Of a stretch of DNA of 64,000 nt, positions 44,932 through 54,236 are shown piece after piece. Location of the stretch: assembly GCA_963788285.1 (NCBI GenBank), contig CAWBGB010000016.1, forward strand, positions 124,001 through 188,000, in the 5' to 3' direction. The notes beneath the pieces were generated by a model. It was not told the origin of the DNA, searched no databases, and worked only from the letters and a program-made list of their open reading frames with translations. The stretch's first letter is position 1. Every line of letters starts with the position of its first letter. The DNA comes from Alicyclobacillus_A sp963788285. Its GTDB lineage: Bacteria; Bacillota; Bacilli; Alicyclobacillales; Alicyclobacillaceae. Position numbers and translations under genes: made by a program.

Positions 44932-46013
44932 TGATCTTTGATCCAATAAGAGGATCTGTGTGGGATTAGCAACCACGTTGCTCTTTAAATAACCCCTTTT
45001 GCAGTGCTCTCCCTACAGCGCCCTTGTTGTTTCCTCGCATATACGATTTATCACCGTGCATATTCATCATCATCTTTAGTCACGGTTGATGGTTTATGCA
45101 TACCACATTTCTTCTGTCAAATAGAGCGTATTGCCTCTAGTGGTAGATCGACATAGGGGCAGTATCTGGACTATAGACTGTTTGCCCCGAGAGATTTGGC
45201 TATTTTCCTTGCCGTCTTATATATGGGTCCTGTCCCGAGGGAGAAGTTCACTCCGCCAGCCTGGTCATGTACGCCACTTCCTGTGTATTTATGTCTCGCT
45301 CGCCCAGTTTTAAACGTGTGGCAAGTCTTTACGTATCCCTAGCACTCCTGTTCCTCCTGCTCCTATCAACAGGATGGACAGGAATGAAAGGGTTTATACG
45401 CTGATCTGTGGTTACACAAAAATGTATTAGCGGTTTTGCGTACTGTATATGGTATCGGACACACCACCTAGCTTCCTTCGTTATTTTTTGGCGTGGGGAA
45501 TAGGTGGGGTGCTCTGCGAGCCGTTACTTTTGGACATGCACCTGTATCGCATATCTGTAGCACGTAATTTGCGCCGTAGAGGTTTGCTGCAAGGGTCGAG
45601 AGTTTTCCGATCACCGTAATATTCTAACGGCTTGATTCTTCATCTAACTGATATTTGATAATAGGCAAGTGTGGTTAAAAAGGGGGAGTAGAATGAGACT
45701 GTTCTTTTAGGGGTTACATAAAGTCAGGATTAAGCATGAGGTAAAATTGGGTGAAAAAAGCGCGCCATGTCAAGGAAAATCAAAACTTGGAGACGGCCAG
45801 TTGATGCGTTTATGGGGCCAGTCTGTGAACCAAAAAAAATGTTCCTGGCCAGCAAACGTAACTTTCCACAAGCTATAAGTAAGTCATATACGTATGAGGC
45901 AGAAAATAATGATGCACGCGGACTTAGAGAAAGGATTGACGGCTGAATTTGGGCATGACAAAACACACCGTCGATACCGCCGGTGTTGTAAACCATATAT
46001 TGTCATATGCGTG
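44932..46013. other. Intergenic stretch without supported genes
   Basis: About 1.1 kb of lower-GC sequence after intron copy 2. I see no conserved frame longer than the 59-codon one at 45767. Composition and lack of coding bias suggest plasmid backbone remnant. Confidence 0.5.
45767..45946 (+). CDS. Possible small basic protein (59 aa)
   Basis: A 59-codon ATG frame begins MSRKIKTWRRPVDAFMGP and is rich in Lys/Arg. No clear ribosome binding site is near (GGGTG is 13 or more bases away). An in-frame TGA lies just upstream. The segment GAACCAAAAAA..GTTCC..GGCCA inside it recurs in modified form at about 47047, so this may be part of a repeated plasmid element. Confidence 0.25.
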   Translation: MSRKIKTWRRPVDAFMGPVCEPKKMFLASKRNFPQAISKSYTYEAENNDARGLRERIDG

Positions 46014-46853
46014 CTATGCAGCGTTCTGCAAATAGAAGTTGAGATTAAACCGTTCTAGGAAACGCATCGTAAAGGCGACCGGTTGTTTGAGTGACTCACC
46101 TAAGTCAATCACTGAAACAACGAATTCTTGTGCCACACGGCGAGCAATATCAGCCTTGAGTTTTCGTTCCTTCACGAAATCCCACATACGAGCAACTACC
46201 GCATTCAGATGAGACGGGACGACTTTCCGTACAGTCTCCTTCATCTCACGCTTCAGATTCCATTCTGCGCGTTCCTGGGTAGTAGCATGAACGCCCTCTG
46301 CATAGCGGAAGTGCAGCACCTTAGGATTGCAGCCAGGAAAGAACACCACGACGTCTCCCAAATAGCTCAAATACTTGCGAATGCGGGAAGGGCGGTTTCC
46401 AAGCCGATACGTATTGCACAGCGTATCGTATGTATAGTGTGGGTCCGCGCCTTTTACGCGCAGTTGGTTGAAAATCTGTAAGTAGAGATCGTAGTATGCA
46501 CCAAGGCCTGCACGAACGTAACGAGCGAGTCCCTCTAAGGCAACTGAAGGCACATAGGTGTAGTGGTCCTCCTCAACGCGACACTCATTATATAAAGGCA
46601 AGCTCGCCTCGGTGCCGTAAAACTGGAGAAGTCCTTCGTCTTCGAGTAAGCGACATGCTGCACGGACCGTATTTGGCGCTAGGTGGGTTATCTCTACGAG
46701 CATGGCAGTGGAGTAGGGGAAAGTGCCAGTGTCGTTATCGAACCGAAGTAGACACCGGAAAGCTGTGTAAACGTGCTTGGCCGCAACCGGCAATGACTTG
46801 ATTCGTGCGATCTCGCGCGTGTAGAGGCGTCCATAGTTCTTGCAATGATCCAT
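46014..46853 (-). CDS. Helix-turn-helix, replication-initiator-like protein
   Basis: A 279-residue protein with an N-terminal winged helix-turn-helix (KHVYTAFRCLLRFDNDTG, YSTAMLVEITHLAPNTVRA, ACRLLEDEGLLQFYG), the arrangement of plasmid or phage initiators and GntR-like N-terminal domains. The C-terminal half has basic helices (ATTQERAEWNLKREMKE) and no recognisable enzyme motif. It is preceded by a structured leader and, further up, a CopG-like gene in the same direction. I infer a second plasmid replication gene; a regulator is the alternative. Confidence 0.5.
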   Translation of the reverse strand: MDHCKNYGRLYTREIARIKSLPVAAKHVYTAFRCLLRFDNDTGTFPYSTAMLVEITHLAPNTVRAACRLLEDEGLLQFYGTEASLPLYNECRVEEDHYTYVPSVALEGLARYVRAGLGAYYDLYLQIFNQLRVKGADPHYTYDTLCNTYRLGNRPSRIRKYLSYLGDVVVFFPGCNPKVLHFRYAEGVHATTQERAEWNLKREMKETVRKVVPSHLNAVVARMWDFVKERKLKADIARRVAQEFVVSVIDLGESLKQPVAFTMRFLERFNLNFYLQNAA

Positions 46854-46897
46854 ACATTTTGCGCGGGAATACCGTTTTTGGGTTGACTTTAACTAGA

Positions 46898-46975
46898 CCC
46901 ACATGGTATCCTTTTTTTGCGAGTTTGTTTTCGGATTTTCCATGTGGGCGGCTGCTAAAGCCGTTCTTTTTTTTT
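46898..46975 (+). repeat. Inverted repeat and plus-strand terminator in the leader of the rep-like gene
   Basis: CCCACATGG (46898-46906) and CCATGTGGG (46940-46948) are a perfect 9-bp inverted repeat. CGGC/GCCG with TTC and nine T residues follows (46949-46975) and is a plus-strand terminator. As at the first rep gene, a plus-strand terminator opposes the leader of a minus-strand gene, which suggests an antisense RNA. Confidence 0.6.
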
Positions 46976-47111
46976 GCTTTTTATCCGCTAAACGGTAGGA
47001 ACCGCTCTATCCTCCTTACCATAATTTCATATGTAGTGGTTAAGGGAACCAAAAAAGGCGTTCCCGGCCAATATAACCAAGGAAACGCCATTACTTTTTA
47101 CGATAAAAGAG

Positions 47112-47155
47112 AGGATTTTTATATACCTGTATAGTATACTACAGGTATAAATCCT
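47112..47155. repeat. Long palindrome (operator or origin element)
   Basis: AGGATTT, ATACCTGTA, an 8-base centre, then TACAGGTAT and AAATCCT form a 44-base interrupted palindrome. It lies between the CopG-like and the rep-like genes and is a plausible operator, single-strand origin or recombination site. Confidence 0.7.
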
Positions 47156-47222
47156 ATCTTGATCGTAGGAATGGACGGATTCCTCGATCATATTGACTCG
47201 GGGGCGGAATCCCCGGTCATCA

Positions 47223-47249
47223 ACGCTCACCTTTGCCAGAGGTGGGCGT
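47223..47249. repeat. Hairpin ACGCTCACCT/AGGTGGGCGT
   Basis: A 10-bp stem with one mismatch and a 7-base loop. A weak T-rich stretch (AATCATTTTC) follows on the plus strand. With the palindrome nearby it makes 46.9-47.3 kb unusually rich in secondary structure. Confidence 0.55.
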
Positions 47250-47477
47250 TAATCATTTTCGCCACTGTGTAACGATTTTCGACAGTTATACGTTAACTCC
47301 TGCTGATCAATGAAAAAATTACCCAATTGGTCAGCTCTCATCGTTCTCTTTCTTCAATATCGACCTACTCCCACAACACTGCGTTGCAATTTCACAACTG
47401 ATACCACTCAGGTCACACTTCCAACAATGAAACGTAGTCGTTGGCAATGACCCGTCCTGTGCCACGGTTAGTCTTCC

Positions 47478-47663
47478 TTAACTATCTTCTTTAAGTACGT
47501 AGTGTTGCAAAACAATACGACGTATTGTTGCAGCCTTACTTCCGTCCTTTTGGGCGTCTCTCTCGATGTTATCCCAAGCCTCTTGAGGCAAAGTCAATGT
47601 GATAATGTTCCGAATACCTTTAGGCTTTCGCCCAGCCCCTTCACGTCTTCCGCCCTGTGGCAA
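47478..47663 (-). CDS. CopG-like ribbon-helix-helix protein
   Basis: A 61-residue basic protein starting at TTG 47663 (LPQGGRREGAGRKPKGI), with AAAGGTG a few bases upstream; GTG 47672 is also in frame. The strand IRNIITLTLPQEAWDNIERD and helices DGSKAATIRRIVLQHY make a typical RHH fold. Such proteins repress plasmid copG-rep operons. The next gene downstream in the same direction is the rep-like gene, 620 bases away. Confidence 0.75.
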   Translation of the reverse strand: MPQGGRREGAGRKPKGIRNIITLTLPQEAWDNIERDAQKDGSKAATIRRIVLQHYVLKEDS

Positions 47664-48393
47664 ATGTATCACCTTTGATTTAGGATATCAAAATCATAAC
47701 ATAGCCAATATTTGTCGTCAATGAAAAAGATAATCGAAATCAACGTTGTTGTCATCAAGAAAAAGACTAACCCATCTCAGTGTCCGTATTTAGTTCAGAA
47801 CCACAGTTAATTCCAGCGTCTATACTAACATGGGTGAAAAATTCAGTATCACACTAAAATGCTAAATTCACATTGACCATCTAGGCAACTGGGCAACTCT
47901 GTTTTCTTCTTATGATTTACAAAATAGGTGATCAAGTAGAATTCTAATTATGCTCGTTTTATCTAACTGTTGGCTACCCGCTCGGGATAGCTCCAGGCTG
48001 TCTAGTGCTCCACCCGCAGAAGTAACCTTCTACGAAATCAACGTTTACAAGTTGACTGTTATCTACGGTCTTTTGTACTCATGACTGTTGGATAAAATCC
48101 CGGACGGAGTGTTTGAAATCGTTATTGACAACGCTTTCATTTGGAGGTACCTTCTTTTTGTAGTAATAATATTTTTTTGTGCAAAAATCGAAACGTTTTT
48201 ATTTTGCGGGTGGATAGGGCATCTCGCACAGTACCATAACCTCATTCAACTAGCTAGTAGGTAAAGGCGATTACCAGCAACAGTAGGCGCCCACCTTGAC
48301 ATCTCTAAGTGGTGCAAGCATTTCGTGAAATGTTTACCACCCGCTGTAACCAATTTCTTTTTGTAAGAAGTACTTACATAAGGGGGGAACCAC
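47664..48393. other. Intergenic stretch between plasmid block and sugar locus
   Basis: About 730 bases of A/T-rich sequence without a supported gene. The right part is the promoter region of the LacI-type gene at 48394. TTGACA occurs at 48125-48130 and 48296-48301, but neither has a good -10 at the normal spacing. Confidence 0.5.
48126..48139. promoter_or_regulatory. cre/LacI-type operator candidate
   Basis: TGACAACGCTTTCA fits the catabolite-responsive element consensus with one mismatch and overlaps a TTGACA hexamer at 48125-48130. It would suit repression by CcpA or by the LacI-family regulator encoded at 48394. Confidence 0.5.
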
Positions 48394-49401
48394 TTGGCGA
48401 CGATGAAGGATGTTGCGAAGGCAGCCAATGTGGCGCTGTCTACAGCGTCTCTCGCCTTACGGAACAATCCGCGAGTCAAGGAGTCCACGCGCAGGCGTGT
48501 TCTTGAAGCAGCGCGCCAGTTGCAGTATCGCCCTAATGGTATTGCTCGTGACTTGAAGACGCGTCGTACGGAGACGATTTGTATTTTGCTTCACGATTTG
48601 GGTGGTCCGTTCTACTCCGAAATCATCCGTGGTGTCCAAGACATTGCAACGAGTAAGGGATACAACACCATTGCGAGCGGATCACTTGGTGGCCGCAACG
48701 GTTCAGCTGTCCGCTTGATGTCGGAACGTCGCGTAGATGGTCTGATTGTTCTCGCTCCAGACGTGGATGACGAGACAATTGTAACGGCGGCCGGCCCTGA
48801 TTTACCTGTCATTGTTTTAGATAGGGAATTGACTGCGGATTACGTGTATAGCGTTCGAGTGGACAACGAGCAGGGCGGATACCAAGTTACGAAACATCTG
48901 CTCGAGTTGGGGCATCGCCGCATTGTCTTTATTAGTGGTCCAGCTGATTCGTTGGACTCAGAGCTTCGGTACCGAGGATATGTAAAAGCGATGAAAGAAT
49001 TCTCGGCTTCTGAATCGAAACGATTCGATTATATGGGGGGGTTTACCGAGGAAGGTGGGTATGTTGTCGGAAAGGTTATGAGTGCGCAACCGATTCTCCC
49101 GGATGCGGTGTTTGCGTCTAACGACGAAATGGCTATCGGGCTTTTGAAAGCCTTTTCAGAGAAGGGAATTCGTGTTCCGGACGACGTTGCGATTGTTGGT
49201 TTTGACAATATCAGGATTTCGGAATACCTCCAACCGCCGCTCACAACAGTAAGACAACCAATGTACGAAATGGGATCCGTTGCCGCGCAACTCTTGTTTC
49301 AAGCGCTTGGTGGGAATTTTGAGTTGCAACCGGTGCGTTTGGCAACAGAGTTGATAGTCAGACAATCCTCACAACGTCGAAACACAAGTGTAAGGGTCTA
49401 A
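48394..49401 (+). CDS. LacI family regulator of the beta-glycoside locus
   Basis: A 335-residue LacI/GalR protein with TTG start preceded by GGGGGG. HTH and hinge: TMKDVAKAANVALSTASLAL and RPNGIARDLKTRRTETIC. Ligand domain: VFASNDEMAIGLLKAF and VAIVGFDNIRISEYLQPPL. It opens a run of seven more genes in the same direction for oligosaccharide import and hydrolysis, so it is probably their local repressor. Confidence 0.94.
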   Translation: MATMKDVAKAANVALSTASLALRNNPRVKESTRRRVLEAARQLQYRPNGIARDLKTRRTETICILLHDLGGPFYSEIIRGVQDIATSKGYNTIASGSLGGRNGSAVRLMSERRVDGLIVLAPDVDDETIVTAAGPDLPVIVLDRELTADYVYSVRVDNEQGGYQVTKHLLELGHRRIVFISGPADSLDSELRYRGYVKAMKEFSASESKRFDYMGGFTEEGGYVVGKVMSAQPILPDAVFASNDEMAIGLLKAFSEKGIRVPDDVAIVGFDNIRISEYLQPPLTTVRQPMYEMGSVAAQLLFQALGGNFELQPVRLATELIVRQSSQRRNTSVRV

Positions 49402-49567
49402 TGAGGACTACAGGTTTGAACGCGTTGCAACCGAGAAACGCACTGAGTGTGTTGGGGTTCATCCCTTTCATATACACTGCGTGGCTCTGTGTCGTCTGGG
49501 ATTGTATCGTCTCGATGGCACACGAGTAACGTGAAATCTGTTGAATTTAGAGGGGGCTGTATCTAAG

Positions 49568-51256
49568 ATGCCAAGCTGGAAATCAATAGTCGCAATGGTT
49601 GGGGTTTTAGGTGTCACGGGAGCTTCGTTAACCGGTTGTGGGAACACGACGACAACGAACGCTCAGAATTCAAATGCGCCGGGAAGTACACCTGCTTCGT
49701 CTACAAATTCGAGCTTGACAATAGGTGTTGACAACGGCTCACCGACATTTCAAGACAACTTCAACCCGTTTGCTCCGTCGAACCGAACCGGTACTAACTA
49801 CATTTATGAACCCTTGTTCTTTGTAAATAACATGAATGGAACGGTTACCCCCTGGTTGGGTACGAGTTATCAGTGGCAAGGTAACACGAAACTGATTGTT
49901 ACGGTCCGTAATGGTGTGAAGTGGAATGACGGGAAGCCATTCAGTGCCCAGGACGTGGCATTTACCTTCAATTATCTAAAGAAGTATCCTTCCTTGGATT
50001 CGCAGGGGTTGTGGCAGGTGTTGAGCAGTGTCACGGCAAACGGCGACCAGGTCGTGTTCACGTTCAAGCGTCCGAACGTGCCTACGTTCTACCAGATTGC
50101 TAGTACGTTGATTATTCCTGAGCACGTGTGGTCGACCATCACTGATCCGGCGAAGGAAATGGTAACGAATCCAGTGGGTACGGGACCGTACGTTGTGGGC
50201 TCGTTTACCCCGTACCAGTACACGCTGAGGAAGAACCCAAACTACTGGCAAGCTGACAAGGTTAAGGTTGACACACTCATCTTCCCGGTGCTAGGCAACA
50301 ACCAGACGGCTGCATTGAAGTTGTCCTCAGGCCAGTGGGATTGGGCAACACTGTTCCTGCCTAATGTGAAACAGACCTACGTAGACAAAGATCCGAACTA
50401 TAACACCTACTGGTTCCCGGCAGGCGGAATCATCTCACTGGCATTGAATTTGAAGAAGGAGCCGTTTGACGACGTGCAGTTCCGTAAAGCACTGGCCTAC
50501 GCCATCGACAAGAACCAGATTGCACAGCAAGCAGAAGATGGCTATGTCTCCGTAGCGAGCCAGACGGGCCTCATTCTGCCGGGACAAAAGCAATGGTTGG
50601 ATTCGTCGCTTCCGAATCAAGGGACGTATCCATACGACCTGCAGAAAGCAAAACAGATTCTTCAACAAGCAGGTTACAAAACAAACAGCCAGGGCAAATT
50701 GCTCGATAAGTCAGGGAATCCGATTTCGTTCAGTATCGAAGTTCCAAATGGCTGGTCGGACTGGATTCAAGCCGCCCAGATTATCCAATCAAACCTAGCA
50801 CAATTAGGGATTGATGTCACTGTTTCCACACCGCAATACGCCGCCTATAGCCAAAGCATGTCAACGGGTCAGTTTGACGGTGCCCTGTTGGCGTATGGAG
50901 GAACCGCTAGTCCATTCACGTCATACAACACGTTGCTAAACAGTCAATTTGCAGTACCGATAGGACAGAGTACCACGGCGAACCAGGAACGTTGGTCCAA
51001 TCCACAGGTTGACTCGTTGCTGAGCAACTGGCAGCAAGCGACCGATCAGGCCACTCAGCAGAAGGACGCCAGTCAGATTGAGCAGGTCATGTACAACCAA
51101 TTGCCTGTCATCAACTTGTTCTACGGTGCAACGTGGAGCGAGTTTAGCACCAAGAAATTCACGGGTTGGCCGAGCGCAAGTAATCCGTATGCGTCGCCAG
51201 CTCCGTATGGACAATCACCGCTTATGATTCTGACCCACTTGCAACCGCGTTCGTAA
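49568..51256 (+). CDS. Family 5 (oligopeptide-type) ABC substrate-binding lipoprotein
   Basis: A 562-residue solute-binding protein. Lipobox ASLTGC with the lipidated Cys at residue 24. Family 5 features: WNDGKPFSAQDVAFTFNYLK, NPVGTGPYVVGSFTPYQYTLR, VQFRKALAYAIDKNQIAQQA and YPYDLQKAKQILQQAGY. Family 5 proteins bind peptides, but several members carried next to glycosidases bind oligosaccharides such as cello- or manno-oligosaccharides. ATG 49568 follows GAGGGGG; the upstream in-frame start at 49541 is not needed. Confidence 0.94.
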   Translation: MPSWKSIVAMVGVLGVTGASLTGCGNTTTTNAQNSNAPGSTPASSTNSSLTIGVDNGSPTFQDNFNPFAPSNRTGTNYIYEPLFFVNNMNGTVTPWLGTSYQWQGNTKLIVTVRNGVKWNDGKPFSAQDVAFTFNYLKKYPSLDSQGLWQVLSSVTANGDQVVFTFKRPNVPTFYQIASTLIIPEHVWSTITDPAKEMVTNPVGTGPYVVGSFTPYQYTLRKNPNYWQADKVKVDTLIFPVLGNNQTAALKLSSGQWDWATLFLPNVKQTYVDKDPNYNTYWFPAGGIISLALNLKKEPFDDVQFRKALAYAIDKNQIAQQAEDGYVSVASQTGLILPGQKQWLDSSLPNQGTYPYDLQKAKQILQQAGYKTNSQGKLLDKSGNPISFSIEVPNGWSDWIQAAQIIQSNLAQLGIDVTVSTPQYAAYSQSMSTGQFDGALLAYGGTASPFTSYNTLLNSQFAVPIGQSTTANQERWSNPQVDSLLSNWQQATDQATQQKDASQIEQVMYNQLPVINLFYGATWSEFSTKKFTGWPSASNPYASPAPYGQSPLMILTHLQPRS

Positions 51257-51317
51257 CACTCATCGAACCATCCTGGGCAAATGCCCAGGATGGCATCCTA
51301 TAAAAGGAGCATTGAAT

Positions 51318-52310
51318 ATGAGGTATTTTGCTCGAAAGACAGGATTTCTCATATTGACCGTCTGGGTCGCCGTTACATTGAACTTTGTCATTCCTCGTCT
51401 CATGCCGGGAAATCCAGCGCAAGCGATGATGGCGAAGTTTGCTCAGCAAGGGCCGATCAGTCCCGCCCAAGAAAAGGCTTTGGCGCTCATGCTTGGACTG
51501 CCCACCGGATCGCTCTGGAGTCAGTATTGGAACTACCTATGGAATTTAGTGCACGGAAACTTTGGTGTCTCCTACTCGTTCTTCCCTCAGTCGGTGTCTT
51601 CCGTCATCTTGAACGCTTTGCCTTGGACGCTGATTCTGGTAGGTCTGGTAACAATTCTGCAGTTTGTTGTAGGTACATTGCTCGGCGTGTATGCTGCTTG
51701 GAATCGAGGAAAGAAATTTGACTCCACGGCCACGGTCCTGCTCTCTTTTACTTCGGCATTCCCATATTTTTGGCTCGCCTTGGCCTTAATTTATGTTTTC
51801 GGATTCATTCTCAAATGGTTCCCGATTTCCGGTGGTTACAATGGAGCATTTGCTCCCGCGTTCAACGGTCAGTTTATCGGAAGCGCTCTTTACCATAGTG
51901 TGTTACCAGCCATCACGATTTTTATTACAGGTGTGGGTGGCTCATTACTTGGCATGCGCAACAATATGATTAACACACTCGGTGAAGACTACATTTTGCT
52001 GGCTAGAGCAGAAGGGCTGAAAAATCGTACCATTGCCATCCGGTATGCAGCCCGCAATGCCTTGCTGCCGATTGTCACCAACTTTGCAATGTCGCTCGGA
52101 TTCGTCGTCGGCGGTTCTCTGTTGATGGAGACCGTGTTCGCTTATCCAGGTATGGGTTATCTATTGGACACCGCTGTCTCGAATCAGGACTATCCGTTGT
52201 TACAAGCTTTGTTCTTGTGTATCACCATATCTGTTCTGTTGGCGAACTTTGCCGCTGATATCGTGTCAGGCATACTCGATCCGCGGTTACGTAAGGGGGC
52301 CGTGAGATGA
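51318..52310 (+). CDS. ABC transporter permease (DppB/OppB type)
   Basis: A 330-residue permease with six helices. The N-terminal helix FLILTVWVAVTLNFVIPRLMPGNP is typical (here FLILTVWVAVTLNFVIP), and the EAA-like motif is DYILLARAEGLKNRTIAIRY. ATG 51318 has AAAGGAG eight bases before it. It overlaps the next permease gene by four bases. Confidence 0.95.
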   Translation: MRYFARKTGFLILTVWVAVTLNFVIPRLMPGNPAQAMMAKFAQQGPISPAQEKALALMLGLPTGSLWSQYWNYLWNLVHGNFGVSYSFFPQSVSSVILNALPWTLILVGLVTILQFVVGTLLGVYAAWNRGKKFDSTATVLLSFTSAFPYFWLALALIYVFGFILKWFPISGGYNGAFAPAFNGQFIGSALYHSVLPAITIFITGVGGSLLGMRNNMINTLGEDYILLARAEGLKNRTIAIRYAARNALLPIVTNFAMSLGFVVGGSLLMETVFAYPGMGYLLDTAVSNQDYPLLQALFLCITISVLLANFAADIVSGILDPRLRKGAVR

Positions 52311-53263
52311 CAATCGAAAGAACTCAGGATCCTTCATCTTACGTTGAACAACAGCAAGCTGCTACCGTCCTTTCGCCGGTTTACGGACAATCTGATGCAC
52401 CGATAGATCCCTTTCCTACCAAGGAACCGAACGCGTTTCAAGTCGTATGGTCGAATAAGAAGGCTCGGATTGGCATTATCATCCTTGCAGTATTTGTTCT
52501 CATGGCCATTTTTGGTCCGTGGATTGCACCGTATTCTCTCACGGATACACATTTCCCACCGGGACAAGGACCATCTGCAGCGCACTGGCTTGGAACGACG
52601 CAGAGTGGCCAGGACGTATTAACACAACTGCTGTACGGGGCTCGAGTTTCCATTTTTGTGGGCTTTGTGTCTGGAGCCATCGTCATTTTCGTGGCTTTGG
52701 TCGTAGGTTTTGTGGCTGGCTACTTCGGAGGATGGGTGGACGACGTTTTGTCGCTCTTGATGAATGTGATGCTCGTTCTTCCGGGTCTGCCTCTAATGAT
52801 TTTGATTGCTGCGTATATTCCACATCATGGAATCGGTGAAATCATTTTGGTCATGTCCATCACCGGATGGGCTTTTGGCGGCAGAACGTTGCGCGCACAG
52901 ATGTTAACGCTAAGCCGACAAGACTACGTTGTCTCTGCGAAATTTGCTGGTGAATCTTCTTTGTGGATCATCTTTCGAGAAATTCTGCCAAACATGTTGT
53001 CTTACATCATTGCGAACTTCTTTGGGGCTGTTACTGGAGCGATTCTCGCCGAAGCCGGTCTCGAGTTTCTTGGCCTGGGAAATCCCAGCATAACCAGTTG
53101 GGGCACGATGATTTACTGGGCCCAAAACGGAGATGCATTACTCGATGGGCAGTGGGCATGGATTATTGCACCAGGCCTTTGTATCGCACTACTCGCTGCG
53201 TCGCTTACGTTGATTAATTTCGGAATTGACGCGGTGGCCAATCCACGTTTACAGGAGGATTGA
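52307..53263 (+). CDS. ABC transporter permease (DppC/OppC type)
   Basis: A 318-residue permease. A cytoplasmic N-terminal extension precedes the first helix (IGIIILAVFVLMAIFGPWIAP). The HWLGTTQSGQDVLTQLLYGAR motif, cited as LGTTQSGQDVLTQLLYG, and YVVSAKFAGESSLWIIFREI are typical of DppC. Its ATG overlaps the end of the DppB-like gene (ATGA). Confidence 0.95.
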   Translation: MTIERTQDPSSYVEQQQAATVLSPVYGQSDAPIDPFPTKEPNAFQVVWSNKKARIGIIILAVFVLMAIFGPWIAPYSLTDTHFPPGQGPSAAHWLGTTQSGQDVLTQLLYGARVSIFVGFVSGAIVIFVALVVGFVAGYFGGWVDDVLSLLMNVMLVLPGLPLMILIAAYIPHHGIGEIILVMSITGWAFGGRTLRAQMLTLSRQDYVVSAKFAGESSLWIIFREILPNMLSYIIANFFGAVTGAILAEAGLEFLGLGNPSITSWGTMIYWAQNGDALLDGQWAWIIAPGLCIALLAASLTLINFGIDAVANPRLQED

Positions 53264-53267
53264 TAAC

Positions 53268-54236
53268 ATGCTGCAGGTCAAGGACCTATGGGTTACCTAT
53301 AAGTCGCGCCGTAGTGCAGGCGTGGCAGCAGTCCGAGGTGTGCAGTTCGACATCCCTGACAACACATTCGTGGGTTTGGTCGGAGAGTCGGGGTGTGGTA
53401 AATCCACACTTGGCTTTGCTATCGCCGGGTTGCTCGATCCGAATCGAAATGACGTGCAGGGCGAGGTCATCCTGGATGGGCAAGACCTTCGAAAACTCCC
53501 TAGCGAACAAATGCGAGCTTTGCGGTGGTCGAAATTGTCGGTGGTCCTTCAGGGGGGGATGAACGCCTTTAACCCTGTGTTGAAGATCAAGCATCAATTT
53601 ATGGACGTCATGCGCGAACATTCGAACATGAGTAAGGCCGAGATGACGGAGCGGATCGCTGAACTTCTCACAGCCGTGGATTTGGATCCAAGTGTCATGG
53701 AGTCATATCCACATGAACTCTCCGGAGGCATGAAACAGCGTGCGGCCATTGCGTTGTCTTTGGTGTTAAAACCGCGCCTGGTCATTCTCGATGAACCGAC
53801 AACTGCGCTGGACGTCGTTGTTCAGCGTTCGATTGTGACGATGCTTAGTGACCTTCAGAGGGAATTGGGCTTTTCAGTCCTGTTTGTCAGCCACGATTTG
53901 GGGCTGGTGCTCGAAGTGGCACAGCGGGTCATGGTCATGTACGCAGGGCAGATTGTGGAGGACAAACCTGCATCCATGCTCATGGAACAAGCAGAGCATC
54001 CTTACACCCAAGCACTGCTTGGTTGCTACGCAAATCCACGGGCAGAGCATGTGTCGCTGTCGGGTATTCCCGGTTCGCCGCCTGACTTGCGGGCAGATAT
54101 ACGCGGATGTCCGTTTGCGCCGCGCTGTGCCAAGAAGATGGATATATGCGCTGTTGAGACACCGAGATTGGTAAAACGTGAAGAAGGATCTGTGTTATGT
54201 CATTTGTACGCGCCAAAGGAGGCGACCGTGCGATGA
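53268..54236 (+). CDS. ABC transporter ATP-binding protein (DppD/OppD type)
   Basis: A 322-residue ATPase. Walker A GESGCGKSTLG, signature LSGGMKQRAAIALSL, Walker B LVILDEPTTALDV and switch SHDLGLVLEVAQ. The C-terminal oligopeptide-type extension has GCPFAPRCAKKMDIC, with Cys residues that may hold an Fe-S cluster as in OppD. ATG 53268 follows CAGGAGG; it overlaps the next gene at ATGA. Confidence 0.95.
   Translation: MLQVKDLWVTYKSRRSAGVAAVRGVQFDIPDNTFVGLVGESGCGKSTLGFAIAGLLDPNRNDVQGEVILDGQDLRKLPSEQMRALRWSKLSVVLQGGMNAFNPVLKIKHQFMDVMREHSNMSKAEMTERIAELLTAVDLDPSVMESYPHELSGGMKQRAAIALSLVLKPRLVILDEPTTALDVVVQRSIVTMLSDLQRELGFSVLFVSHDLGLVLEVAQRVMVMYAGQIVEDKPASMLMEQAEHPYTQALLGCYANPRAEHVSLSGIPGSPPDLRADIRGCPFAPRCAKKMDICAVETPRLVKREEGSVLCHLYAPKEATVR

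Noticed and set aside
45730..45996. 88-codon minus-strand frame
   Set aside because: No ribosome binding site and unnatural composition; the opposite strand holds a slightly more protein-like 59-codon frame, itself uncertain.
46805..47134. 109-codon plus-strand frame ending in a protein-like stretch (KGTKKGVPGQYNQGNAITF)
   Set aside because: The start lies inside the rep-like gene and the frame crosses a strong terminator; only the last 40 codons look coding and they have no good start.
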